A DNA stretch of 9,071 bases from NCBI GenBank assembly GCA_016207445.1, contig JACQPS010000050.1, positions 1 through 9,071 of the forward strand, given 5' to 3'. The translations under genes were made by a program, and so were the position numbers. Positions 1 to 7,092 of the stretch are shown here, piece by piece. How positions within the stretch are numbered: position 1 is the stretch's first letter; each line of letters opens with the position of its first letter. The notes beneath the pieces were generated by a model. That model saw only the letters and a program-made list of their open reading frames with translations, did no database searches and was not told the origin of the DNA. Source of the DNA: Gemmatimonadota bacterium (GTDB taxonomy: Bacteria > Gemmatimonadota > Gemmatimonadetes > Longimicrobiales > RSA9).

Positions 1-1530
1 GCCGAGCTGACTGCCGAGGACGCCGGCACGCTGCTCCGCTACGAGGTGCGTGCCCGCCCGCGCACGCTGCTCGGCCTCGCCGCCATCCCCGTCCAGATCG
101 GCTGGCTCAGCCGCCGCCGTTTCGGCGCGGTCCTCGAGCGCTACGGAAGGATGGCGGCGATGAGCGAGCGGCCCATGGCGGGGCCGGCGCCGCGCGTCAC
201 GTTCGCGCCGGGTGGACGCGAGCGGCTTGAGGCGGCGCGCACCAGCCTGCGCACGCGTGTGCGCGACCGGGAGCTCGCGGACCGACTGGCCGATCTGGTC
301 GCGAGCGCGGACGAGCTGACGCTCGCGCGGCTGCGCCCGTACGCGTGCGCCGACGCGTGGGGCGTGCCCCGCCGCCGCACGCTCGAGCTGTTCCTGCACG
401 CCACGCGCGCCGGCCTGCTCGAGTTGCAGTGGGACCTGGTCTGCCCGATGTGCCGCGGCGCCAAGGAGACGAGCGGCTCACTCCGGGACGTGGGCAGTAC
501 CGTTCACTGCGACAGCTGCCAGATCGACTTCACCGTCGAGTTCGAGCGCTCGGTCGAGCTCACCTTCCGCGCGAGTCCCGCGATCCGGCCGATCGACGTC
601 TTCGACTTCTGCGTCGGCGGCCCGCAGGTCACGCCGCACATCGTCGTGCAGCAGCTGCTCGCACCAGGCGAGCGGCGCACGCTCATGCCCGCGCTCGAGC
701 CCGGACGCTACCGCCTGCGCGCCCGCGGGCGCATGGGCGCGCGGCCACTCGAGGTCGGCGACGGCGGCGCCCCCGCCGCCGAGCTCCGACTCGACGACGA
801 TGGCGCCGAAGCGCCGGCGATGCGCATCACGACGTCGCCCTCCATCGTGCTCGAGAACGCGGGCAAGCAGGCCTGTCTCGCGATGCTCGAGCGCACCGCG
901 TGGAGCGACCAGGCCGCGACCGCGGCCGAGGTCACCACGCTCCAGGAGTTCCGCGACCTGTTCTCGCAGGAGGCGCTGCGGCCCGGCGAACACATCTCGG
1001 TCGGCAGCCTCGCCGTGCTCTTCACCGACCTGCGCGGCTCGAGCCGCCTCTACCGCGAGGTCGGCGACGCCCCCGCCTTCGGCCGCGTCATGAATCACTT
1101 CGACGTGCTGCGCGAGCACATCGCCGCCGGCGACGGCGCCATCGTCAAGACCATGGGCGATGCCGTCATGGCCGTGTTCCGCCGCCCCGCCGGCGCGATC
1201 TCGGCCGTCTTCGCCGCGCAGCGCGCGCTCATGAACCCACCCGCCGGTATGCAGCCGCTCGTGCTCAAGGCCGGCCTGCATTTCGGCTCCTGCATCGCCG
1301 TCACGCTGAACGACCGCCTCGATTACTTCGGCTCCACCGTCAACCTCGCCGCGCGCCTCGGCGGCGTGTCGGTCGGCGGCGAGATCGTCATCTCGGAGGT
1401 CGTGCGCAGGGACCCCGAGGTCGCGGCCTGGCTCGAAGGGCAGGCGGGGCTGACGTGCGAATCGTTCGAGGCCATGCTGCGCGGGTTCGACGATCTCACT
1501 TTGCGGTTGTGGCGCATTACGCAAGCCTAG
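1..1530 (+). CDS. Class III adenylate cyclase with SRPBCC remnant and DUF5939 region (5' partial)
   Basis: Cytoplasmic enzyme expected to make cAMP from ATP. The frame is open to the left edge, and the first ~50 codons (ending in RRFGAVLERYGRMAA) look like the final helix of an SRPBCC/START-like domain. The gene therefore starts outside the window and the GTG at 46 is not its start. A middle region resembling DUF5939 has a four-cysteine zinc ribbon (CPMC, Cys codons at 442 and 451; CDSC, at 508 and 517). The C-terminal cyclase domain begins near 1009. The metal-binding aspartates are in FTDLRGSS (codon 1027) and GDAVMAVF (codon 1159). The purine-selecting Lys (1147) and Asp (1321) indicate ATP rather than GTP. 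The transition-state Asn (1342) and Arg (1354) lie in VNLAARL. All six residues being present argues for an active enzyme; cyclases of this type work as dimers. No membrane segment is visible in this part. The family call is firm; the DUF5939 and SRPBCC names rest on recall of the family. Confidence 0.9.
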   Translation, partial: AELTAEDAGTLLRYEVRARPRTLLGLAAIPVQIGWLSRRRFGAVLERYGRMAAMSERPMAGPAPRVTFAPGGRERLEAARTSLRTRVRDRELADRLADLVASADELTLARLRPYACADAWGVPRRRTLELFLHATRAGLLELQWDLVCPMCRGAKETSGSLRDVGSTVHCDSCQIDFTVEFERSVELTFRASPAIRPIDVFDFCVGGPQVTPHIVVQQLLAPGERRTLMPALEPGRYRLRARGRMGARPLEVGDGGAPAAELRLDDDGAEAPAMRITTSPSIVLENAGKQACLAMLERTAWSDQAATAAEVTTLQEFRDLFSQEALRPGEHISVGSLAVLFTDLRGSSRLYREVGDAPAFGRVMNHFDVLREHIAAGDGAIVKTMGDAVMAVFRRPAGAISAVFAAQRALMNPPAGMQPLVLKAGLHFGSCIAVTLNDRLDYFGSTVNLAARLGGVSVGGEIVISEVVRRDPEVAAWLEGQAGLTCESFEAMLRGFDDLTLRLWRITQA

Positions 1531-1537
1531 AGAAAGG

Positions 1538-1623
1538 CCGTGTACGTGCACGGGTACGGGTACGTGCACGTGTACGATCCGGCGGCTGGACGTGCACGTA
1601 CGCGTGCACGTACACGTACACGG
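1538..1623. repeat. Long imperfect hairpin built of GTGTAC/GTGCAC/GGGTAC hexamers
   Basis: Arms 1538-1571 and 1590-1623 are reverse complements at 30 of 34 positions, around an 18-base loop. The left side (1540-1575) is six tandem hexamers in mirror order: GTGTAC, GTGCAC, GGGTAC, GGGTAC, GTGCAC, GTGTAC. The right arm repeats the same family on the opposite strand. GTGCAC occurs four times (1546, 1564, 1592, 1604) and GTAC seven times. Bases 1590-1622 alternate purine and pyrimidine without a break. It begins eight bases past the cyclase stop codon, a position suited to 3'-end formation or RNA protection. There is no T-tract after it, so it is not a standard intrinsic terminator. Function is unknown. 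Confidence 0.8.
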
Positions 1624-1631
1624 AAGTTCGG

Positions 1632-1690
1632 GGTTGGGTGGGCCACGCCCTCGCGCAACCTGACGAGCCCCGCCGGCATCTAACCCAACC
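1632..1690. repeat. Interrupted inverted repeat GGTTGGGT / ACCCAACC
   Basis: GGTTGGGT (1632-1639) and ACCCAACC (1683-1690) are perfect complements 43 bases apart. Outside them TTCG (1627-1630) and GAA (1691-1693) extend the pairing if two G residues bulge out. It lies between the hexamer hairpin and the receptor gene, so it could fold in a 5' leader of that gene or be chance. Evidence is pairing alone. Confidence 0.35.
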
Positions 1691-1814
1691 GAAGAGCGCG
1701 CGCGGGCCGGCACACAGATGTTTGCGTGAAACCGGATCCTGCGGCCGGCCGTAGGGGTAGACGGTCCTCTTCGTACGCGCGGCCACATTCGAGCTTCCAC
1801 TCCGGGTCCCTGAA

Positions 1815-4307
1815 ATGAAGATCATGACGCTGGCGGTCCTGGCGCTGTGCACCGCGGCATCCGCCGCCCCGCTCCAGTCGCAGACTCCCGGGCGGACGCC
1901 GCCGCAGGGACCCGGGCGCACCGCACCGGCCCGTCCCCCGGTCGCTGGGCCCGGCGCGATCGTGGGGAGCGTGGTGGACGCGCAGAGCAACACGCCGATC
2001 GCCGCGGCCTCCGTCACGGTGCGCAGCGCGGCCGACTCCTCCCTGGTCGCGGGGGCCCTCGCTCAGTCCAACGGCACGTTCCGCATCGACGGCTTGCAGC
2101 CGGGCAGCTACTACCTGCGACTCACCATGATCGGCTACGCCACGCACACCACGCCGGCCGTGGCGGTGACGCAGGCGGCTCCGCGCGCGAGCGTGGGCGT
2201 CATCCGGCTCGAGCCGCAGGCGGTGGCGCTGGAAGGCGTGGAGGTCAACGCGGAGCGGTCGATGATCATCGCGCCGGACCGGAACAGCTACCGGGTGAAG
2301 GAGGTGGCGCCCGCGGCGACATCCGCGAGCGAGGTGCTCGAGTCCGTTCCCTCGGTCCAGGTCGACGCGGATGGCAAGGTGAGCCTGCGCGGCAACGAGA
2401 ACGTGGTCGTGCAGATCAACGGCCGGCCGACGCCGATCCGCGGCGCGCAGCTCGCCGGCTACTTGAGGCAGCTGCCGGCCAACACCATCGAGCGCATCGA
2501 GGTGATCCCGAACCCGTCCGCCAAGCAGGACCCGGAGGGCATGGCCGGCATCATCAACATCGTGATGAAGCAGGGCGTGGATCTGGGCACGAGCGCTGGC
2601 CTCACGCTCTCCGCCTCCACCGAGGAGCGCTACAGCGTCGGCGGCAACCTCGGGCACCAGCGTGGCCCCGTTGCGCTCTTCGTCAGCTACGGATTCTTCA
2701 GCGATCAACGACAGATGTCCGGCGTCAACGACCGGACCCGGCTGGACCCATCCAGCGCCCCGCTGCACTTCACGGAGCAGGACCTCACGGGCGACGCCGG
2801 CCTGCGTGGGCACAACCTGACCGCGCAGGCCGACTACGAGCTCGGCAAGCGCAACGTGCTCTCGGCCACGGTGAACCTGAACCGTCGCAGCCTGGCGGAC
2901 GAGAACCTGAGCGCCTACGACGAGCTGAGCGGCTCGCGCGAAGTCGTGGACGAGTACGACCGCTTCCGCGTTGCCGATTTCAGGAACTGGTTCGGGGATG
3001 GCGTGCTCGCGTTCAAGCGCACGATCCAGCCGCAAAAGCACGACCTCTCGGCCGAGCTGCGCTACAACCGCGCGGACGATCGGGAGCTCACGGAATTGTG
3101 GCGCCAGTCGCTGGGCCAGTCCGCGGGCATCGACGTGGAGACCAACGACGTCGATGCGCTCACCGACCAGTTCACGGCCCAGCTCGATTACACGCGGCCG
3201 CTCTCGGAGCGCACCAAGCTCGAGGCCGGATACAAGGGCAACGCGCGCCTGTTCGACCGCGATTTCGTCGTGATGAAAGATTCGGCTGGCGATGGGCAGT
3301 GGCGGGAGAGCGACCTGAGCAACGCGCTCGAGTTCGACGAGACCGTGAACGCCGTCTACGGCGTTTTGAGTCACGCGCGCAGCAAGGTCGACCTGCAGGC
3401 GGGACTGCGCTTCGAGTACGCGAGCCGCGACTTCGCGCTCGTCGACTCCGGGCACTACCCGCACGACTACACGAGCCTGTTCCCGAGCGGGCTCGTCAGT
3501 TACAAGCCGAGCGACAAGAGCCAGCTCAAGCTGAGCTACTCGCGCCGCATTCGCCGGCCGTTCACGCAGGAGCTGAACCCGTTCCCCGTGTTCTTCGACC
3601 TGCAGAACGTGTTCATCGGGAATCCGCGGCTCGACCCGGAGTACACGGACGCCATCGAGCTGGCGTTCCAGCGCTCCGGCCAGCTGGGGACTCTACAGGT
3701 CACCCCGTTCTATCGCCGGACCTCGAACATCATCCGCGTGGACATCAACACGGCGGACACGGTGTCCGGCCGCGAGGTGACGTCCGTGAGCTTCAAGAAC
3801 CTGGACCACAGCTCGTCGTGGGGCGCAGATCTGAACGGGCAGGTCAAGCTGGGCAAGCTGAGCGGGCTGGCCAGCCTGAACGTGTTCAAGATGGTGACGG
3901 ACGGCGGCAGCGAGTCCAGCCTCTCCTCGGACGCCGTGAGCTGGTCCGGGCGCCTGAACGCCACCTTCAACGTGACGCCCGCGACGGCGCTGATCGCGAA
4001 CTACTTCTATCGTGCGCCCATGAACATCGAGCGCGGCCGGTTCCACAGCTTCGCGTTCGCCAACTTCTCCGTGCGGCAGAAGCTCAGCCAGAGGGCCACG
4101 GTGATCCTGCGCGTGTCGGACCCGTTCGAATCGCAGCGCTTCCGGGTCAAGGTGGGCGACGACAATATCATCCAGCTCACGGAGCGAGCGTTCAACAGTC
4201 GGGCCGCCTTTCTCACCTTCCAGTACAACTACGGCCAGGCGCCGAAGCTGCGCCAACGCCGGCAGGAAGAGCAGCCGCAGTCGCAGACCGGCTTCACGAA
4301 TCAGTGA
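1815..4307 (+). CDS. TonB-dependent outer membrane receptor, beta-barrel family 3 type
   Basis: Outer membrane gated channel predicted to take up a large or scarce ligand using energy from TonB-ExbBD; the substrate cannot be read from sequence. It has 830 residues, normal for the family. Residues 1-17 form a signal peptide (MKIMTLAVLALCTAASA, signal peptidase I site after ASA). Residues ~48-130 are a carboxypeptidase-regulatory-like beta-sandwich (GSVVDAQSNTPIAAASVTV; GTFRIDGLQPGSYYLRL). Residues ~155-255 are the plug, with VPSVQVDADGKVSLRG, VQINGRPTPI and IERIEVIPNPSAKQDPEG followed by GIINIVMKQG. The rest is barrel, with many alternating strands ending in RAAFLTFQYNYG and a polar Gln-rich tail. 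The N-terminal sandwich plus the NPSAKQDPEG-type plug is typical of the family known as outer membrane beta-barrel protein (OMP_b-brl_3). ATG 1815 is preferred over ATG 1824 because it keeps the lysine of the signal peptide; neither has a visible ribosome site. It appears monocistronic, being followed by a strong terminator, and no SusD-like partner is adjacent. Confidence 0.92.
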   Translation: MKIMTLAVLALCTAASAAPLQSQTPGRTPPQGPGRTAPARPPVAGPGAIVGSVVDAQSNTPIAAASVTVRSAADSSLVAGALAQSNGTFRIDGLQPGSYYLRLTMIGYATHTTPAVAVTQAAPRASVGVIRLEPQAVALEGVEVNAERSMIIAPDRNSYRVKEVAPAATSASEVLESVPSVQVDADGKVSLRGNENVVVQINGRPTPIRGAQLAGYLRQLPANTIERIEVIPNPSAKQDPEGMAGIINIVMKQGVDLGTSAGLTLSASTEERYSVGGNLGHQRGPVALFVSYGFFSDQRQMSGVNDRTRLDPSSAPLHFTEQDLTGDAGLRGHNLTAQADYELGKRNVLSATVNLNRRSLADENLSAYDELSGSREVVDEYDRFRVADFRNWFGDGVLAFKRTIQPQKHDLSAELRYNRADDRELTELWRQSLGQSAGIDVETNDVDALTDQFTAQLDYTRPLSERTKLEAGYKGNARLFDRDFVVMKDSAGDGQWRESDLSNALEFDETVNAVYGVLSHARSKVDLQAGLRFEYASRDFALVDSGHYPHDYTSLFPSGLVSYKPSDKSQLKLSYSRRIRRPFTQELNPFPVFFDLQNVFIGNPRLDPEYTDAIELAFQRSGQLGTLQVTPFYRRTSNIIRVDINTADTVSGREVTSVSFKNLDHSSSWGADLNGQVKLGKLSGLASLNVFKMVTDGGSESSLSSDAVSWSGRLNATFNVTPATALIANYFYRAPMNIERGRFHSFAFANFSVRQKLSQRATVILRVSDPFESQRFRVKVGDDNIIQLTERAFNSRAAFLTFQYNYGQAPKLRQRRQEEQPQSQTGFTNQ

Positions 4308-4342
4308 CGTCGCTCGTCTGAGAAGTCGCTGGGCCGCCATTC

Positions 4343-4380
4343 ATCTCACGCGGAGAACGCTCTCCGCGTGAGATATTTTT
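4343..4380 (+). terminator. Intrinsic terminator of the receptor gene
   Basis: A perfect 14-base-pair stem (4343-4356 with 4361-4374) closes on the four-base loop ACGC and is followed by ATTTTT (4375-4380). It lies 36 bases past the receptor stop codon. The T-tract follows only on the plus strand, so it acts on rightward transcription. Its tail overlaps the -35 region of the next promoter. Confidence 0.93.
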
Positions 4381-4393
4381 CCCGGCGACGCGA

Positions 4394-4402
4394 TGCTATA
4401 AT
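4394..4402 (+). promoter_or_regulatory. Extended -10 promoter for the DUF305-LVIVD unit
   Basis: TGCTATAAT matches both the TGn extension (4394-4396) and the -10 consensus TATAAT (4397-4402) of a housekeeping sigma-70 promoter. At 17-base spacing the -35 position (4374-4379, TATTTT) falls in the upstream terminator tail and is a poor match, as is common for extended -10 promoters. Standard geometry puts +1 at about 4408-4411, that is on the ATGATG start of the next gene. It is the only perfect TATAAT in this very GC-rich window, which makes chance occurrence less likely. Confidence 0.8.
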
Positions 4403-4407
4403 ATCCC

Positions 4408-5043
4408 ATGATGCCGATCCGCCCTCGCCTGTATCTCGCCTTGCTCGCGGCCATTGCTGCTGCCGCCTGCAGCGCCGCCCGAACACCGCCGGCGAGCGGC
4501 CGCCCGGGCGAGGGCTCGGCCCGCAGCGCGCAGCCGTACACCGCCGCGGACGTGCACTTCATGTCCGCGATGATCGCGCACCACGCACAGGCGATCGTGA
4601 TGGCCGGGATGGCCCGCACGCACGACGCGGGCCCGTCGGTGCGAGTCCTGGCCGAGCGCATCGCCAGCGCGCAACAGGACGAGATCCGCGCGATGCAGGA
4701 GTGGCTGCGCGCGCACGGCCAGCCGGTTCCGGGCGCGGATGCGATGGATGTGAACCACATGCTGCACGGCGTCGCGCACGCGCTCATCCCCGGGATGCTC
4801 AGCGAGTCTCAGATGCAGCAGCTCGATGCGTCGAGCGGAAAGCAGTTCGACCGCCTGTTCCTCAGCCTCATGATCCAGCACCATCAGGGCGCCATCTCGA
4901 TGGTGGACGAGCTGTTCGCGTCGTACGGCGCGGCGCAGGACCAGACCGTGTTCAAGCTGGCCTCTGACGTCGACGCCGATCAATCCGCCGAGATCGCGCG
5001 CATGCAGACGATGCTCCTCGACCTGGTCGAACAGGACCCCTAA
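4408..5043 (+). CDS. DUF305 lipoprotein, His/Met-rich, probably leaderless
   Basis: Envelope protein of the DUF305 family, a four-helix, ferritin-like fold linked in many bacteria to copper or other metal handling; the exact role is not established. It has 211 residues. Residues 1-20 are a signal sequence (LYLALLAAIAAAAC) leading to a lipobox cysteine at 21; AAAC is a somewhat weak lipobox. Two DUF305 repeats follow. The first has DVHFMSAMIAHHAQAIVMAG with His50, His58 and His59, and the second has MIQHHQGAISMV with His158 and His159. Methionines crowd around both His pairs (MSAM, VMAGM, MQEW, MLHG, RMQTM), consistent with a thioether/imidazole copper site, which is inference. ATG 4408 or the adjacent ATG 4411 is the start. 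No ribosome site exists and the -10 box ends five bases before it, so a leaderless message is likely. The next gene begins 20 bases after the stop, so the two are probably co-transcribed. Confidence 0.9.
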   Translation: MMPIRPRLYLALLAAIAAAACSAARTPPASGRPGEGSARSAQPYTAADVHFMSAMIAHHAQAIVMAGMARTHDAGPSVRVLAERIASAQQDEIRAMQEWLRAHGQPVPGADAMDVNHMLHGVAHALIPGMLSESQMQQLDASSGKQFDRLFLSLMIQHHQGAISMVDELFASYGAAQDQTVFKLASDVDADQSAEIARMQTMLLDLVEQDP

Positions 5044-5063
5044 TCACACCCGGAAACCACGTC

Positions 5064-7031
5064 ATGCCAATCACCGATCCCACTCGCGCGACGCTCGCGC
5101 TCGCTGTCGCCGTCGCCCTGGCCGCGTGTGCGCCTTCGAGCGCCTCACGCGCCCACGGACCCACGCCGAGGATGCAGGCTGCACCGGGCCCCGACCCGCG
5201 CGTCGGGCTCCGCGCCGGCCTGTACGACGCGGGCGAAGCGTCCTGGAACCTGCGCCTGCTGTCGACCACGCCGCCGACGGGGCCGTTCGCCCAGGACATG
5301 AACTCCGATCTGGCGTTCACGGGCCACTACGCCATCCAGGGCAACTTCAACGGGTTTCAGGTCTGGGACATCTCGGACCCGGCGCGGCCGACGCTCGTGA
5401 CCGCGTACTACTGCCCCGCCTCGCAGAGCGACGTCTCGGTCCACCGGCATCTGCTGTTCGTGTCCGGCGAGAGCCTGAACGGCCGCCTCGATTGCGGCGG
5501 ACAGGGCGTCGCGGACACGGTCAGCGCGGAGCGGCTGCGCGGCATCCGCATCTTCGACATCGGCGACGTCGCCCATCCCAGGTACATCGCGAACGTGCAG
5601 ACCTGCCGCGGCTCGCACACGCATTCGGTGCTCGATGACCCGAGGGACCGCGACAACGTCTACATCTACGTCTCGGGCTCCGCACCCGTGCGGTCGCCGA
5701 GCGAGCTCGCGGGGTGCGTGGGCGCGCCGCCGGAGGAGGACCCGCGCTCGGCGCTCTTCCGCATCGAGGTCATCCGGGTGCCGCTCGCGCGTCCCGAGCA
5801 GGCGGCCATCGTGAGCTCGCCGCGCATCTTCACGGGTCTCGCGGCGCCGCCGGTGCATGGCGACGCCCCGGAGGACATGGCGGGCCTCACGGCCGCGCCC
5901 GCCGCGGGGGCGTTCACGGCCAGGAGGCGCGGCCGGGAGATCGTGCTGTCGCCCGACTTCATCGCGCCGCTGCTGGACAGCATGGTCGCGGCGCGCGGCG
6001 GCAGGGGCGCGCCCACCGCCGCCGACAGCGCGGCGCTGCGCGGCTCGATCCAGGGCATCGTGGATCGCATGTTCGGCGAGCGGCCGGCCCGGCGTCGTAC
6101 CGGGCCCACGCAGTGCCACGACATCACGCTGTATCCGGCCATCGGCCTGGCCGGCGGCGCGTGCGGCGGCTACGGCCTCCTGCTCGACATCCGCGACCCG
6201 GCGCAGCCAGTCCGCATCGACGCGGCAGCCGACTTCAACTTCGCGTACTGGCATTCGGCCACGTTCAACAACGACGGCACCAGGATCCTCTTCTCGGACG
6301 AGTGGGGCGGCGGCACACGGCCGAGGTGCCGCAGCACGGACAAGCCCGAATGGGGCGCGGACGCGATCTTCACGCTCGCCGACGGAAAGATGCGCTTCCA
6401 GAGCTACTACAAGCTGCCGGCGCCCCAGACGGAGCAGGAGAACTGCGTCGCCCACAACGGCTCGCTCATCCCGATCCCGGGGCGGGACGTGATGGTGCAG
6501 GGGTGGTACCAGGGCGGCGTCTCGGTCTTCGACTGGACCGATCCCGCGCACCCGCAGGAGATCGCCTTCTTCGACCGCGGGCCCGTGCACGCCACGCAGC
6601 TGGTCGCGGCCGGGTCCTGGTCCGCCTACTGGTACAACGGCGTGATCGTCAGCTCGGAGATCGCCCGCGGCCTCGACATCTTCGAGCTCGTGCCGAGCCC
6701 GTTCCTGTCGCAGAACGAGATCGACGCGGCGAAGACCGTGCGGCTCGAAACCCTGAACGTGCAGGGCCAGCCCAGGTTCGTCTGGCCGCCCAGCTTCGCG
6801 CTCGTACGCGCGGTCCTCGACCAGCTCGAGCGGTCGAACGGCCTCGGCGCCGCGAGCATCGCCGCCGCGCGCCAGGCGCTCGAGCGCGCCGAGCGGGCCG
6901 GCGGAGCACAGCGCGCTAACGCGCTCACGCAGCTCGCGGCGCAGCTGGATCGGAACGCCCGCGGCGCCGCGGACGCCGCGAAGGTGCGGAAGCTCGCCGG
7001 TGCGGTGAGGGAGCTGGCCGCGGCGCAGTGA
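5064..7031 (+). CDS. LVIVD-repeat beta-propeller lipoprotein with C-terminal helical domain
   Basis: Predicted lipid-anchored envelope protein of the LVIVD repeat class, a propeller-like scaffold whose molecular function is unknown. It has 655 residues. Residues 1-21 are a signal sequence ending in the lipobox LAAC, with Cys22 the lipidated residue. Repeat blocks with the hydrophobic-strand/D-IxDP-xP signature begin near residue 94 (FQVWDISDPARP), 160 (GIRIFDIGDVAHP), 369 (GYGLLLDIRDPAQP) and 484 (GGVSVFDWTDPAHP), with a last strand GLDIFEL near 536. A conserved-looking CRGSHTHSVLDDP lies near 183. Residues ~205-350 are a less regular insertion. Residues ~550-655 are Ala/Arg/Leu-rich and helical. 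It follows the DUF305 gene by 20 bases with a modest GGA ribosome site (5052-5054). Shared operon and shared lipoprotein export suggest the two act together at the envelope, perhaps on metal; this is inference. Confidence 0.85.
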   Translation: MPITDPTRATLALAVAVALAACAPSSASRAHGPTPRMQAAPGPDPRVGLRAGLYDAGEASWNLRLLSTTPPTGPFAQDMNSDLAFTGHYAIQGNFNGFQVWDISDPARPTLVTAYYCPASQSDVSVHRHLLFVSGESLNGRLDCGGQGVADTVSAERLRGIRIFDIGDVAHPRYIANVQTCRGSHTHSVLDDPRDRDNVYIYVSGSAPVRSPSELAGCVGAPPEEDPRSALFRIEVIRVPLARPEQAAIVSSPRIFTGLAAPPVHGDAPEDMAGLTAAPAAGAFTARRRGREIVLSPDFIAPLLDSMVAARGGRGAPTAADSAALRGSIQGIVDRMFGERPARRRTGPTQCHDITLYPAIGLAGGACGGYGLLLDIRDPAQPVRIDAAADFNFAYWHSATFNNDGTRILFSDEWGGGTRPRCRSTDKPEWGADAIFTLADGKMRFQSYYKLPAPQTEQENCVAHNGSLIPIPGRDVMVQGWYQGGVSVFDWTDPAHPQEIAFFDRGPVHATQLVAAGSWSAYWYNGVIVSSEIARGLDIFELVPSPFLSQNEIDAAKTVRLETLNVQGQPRFVWPPSFALVRAVLDQLERSNGLGAASIAAARQALERAERAGGAQRANALTQLAAQLDRNARGAADAAKVRKLAGAVRELAAAQ

Positions 7032-7039
7032 GCGTGGCG

Positions 7040-7062
7040 GGCCCGGCGCTCTGCCGCGGGCC
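7040..7062 (+). terminator. GC-rich hairpin after the LVIVD gene, weak terminator candidate
   Basis: GGCCCGGC (7040-7047) pairs with GCCGCGGGCC (7053-7062) around the loop GCTCT, with a two-base bulge. It starts eight bases after the stop codon at 7031. No T-tract follows, so at most it slows transcription or protects the 3' end; the VOC gene downstream may still be read through. Confidence 0.3.
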
Positions 7063-7092
7063 GCTGTGGTGCGCGAGAGCCGAGAAGGGTCG

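Larger units (their letters stand above)
1531..1814. other. Gene-free intergenic region with strong inverted repeats
   Basis: These 284 bases between the cyclase stop and the receptor start hold no credible gene; reading frames crossing it are shadows with arginine-rich, low-complexity translations. It contains a long hexamer-built hairpin (1538-1623) and a second interrupted inverted repeat (1632-1639 with 1683-1690). No convincing -35/-10 pair is visible upstream of the receptor gene, and no Shine-Dalgarno sequence precedes 1815, so receptor expression signals are not resolved here. Confidence 0.7.

Noticed and set aside
46..48. GTG at 46 as the true start of the cyclase
   Set aside because: The frame is open to the window edge with protein-like sequence before it, and there is no ribosome site; the gene is cut by the edge.
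1538..1623. CRISPR array or insertion-sequence ends at the hexamer repeats
   Set aside because: The units are six bases with no spacers of regular length, and there is no transposase gene or target duplication nearby.
478..1800. 440-residue minus-strand open frame over the cyclase gene
   Set aside because: A codon-bias shadow: its translation is low-complexity, rich in His, Ala, Arg, Asp and Glu, with no family pattern, while the plus-strand cyclase has every catalytic motif.
1680..3464. 594-residue minus-strand open frame over the receptor gene
   Set aside because: Antisense shadow typical of very GC-rich genes; no domain, signal peptide or ribosome site, and the plus strand is a clear receptor.
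1847..4321. 824-residue plus-strand frame overlapping the receptor in another phase
   Set aside because: Arg/Ala/Gly/Pro-rich nonsense with no recognisable fold; it is the shifted frame of the real receptor.
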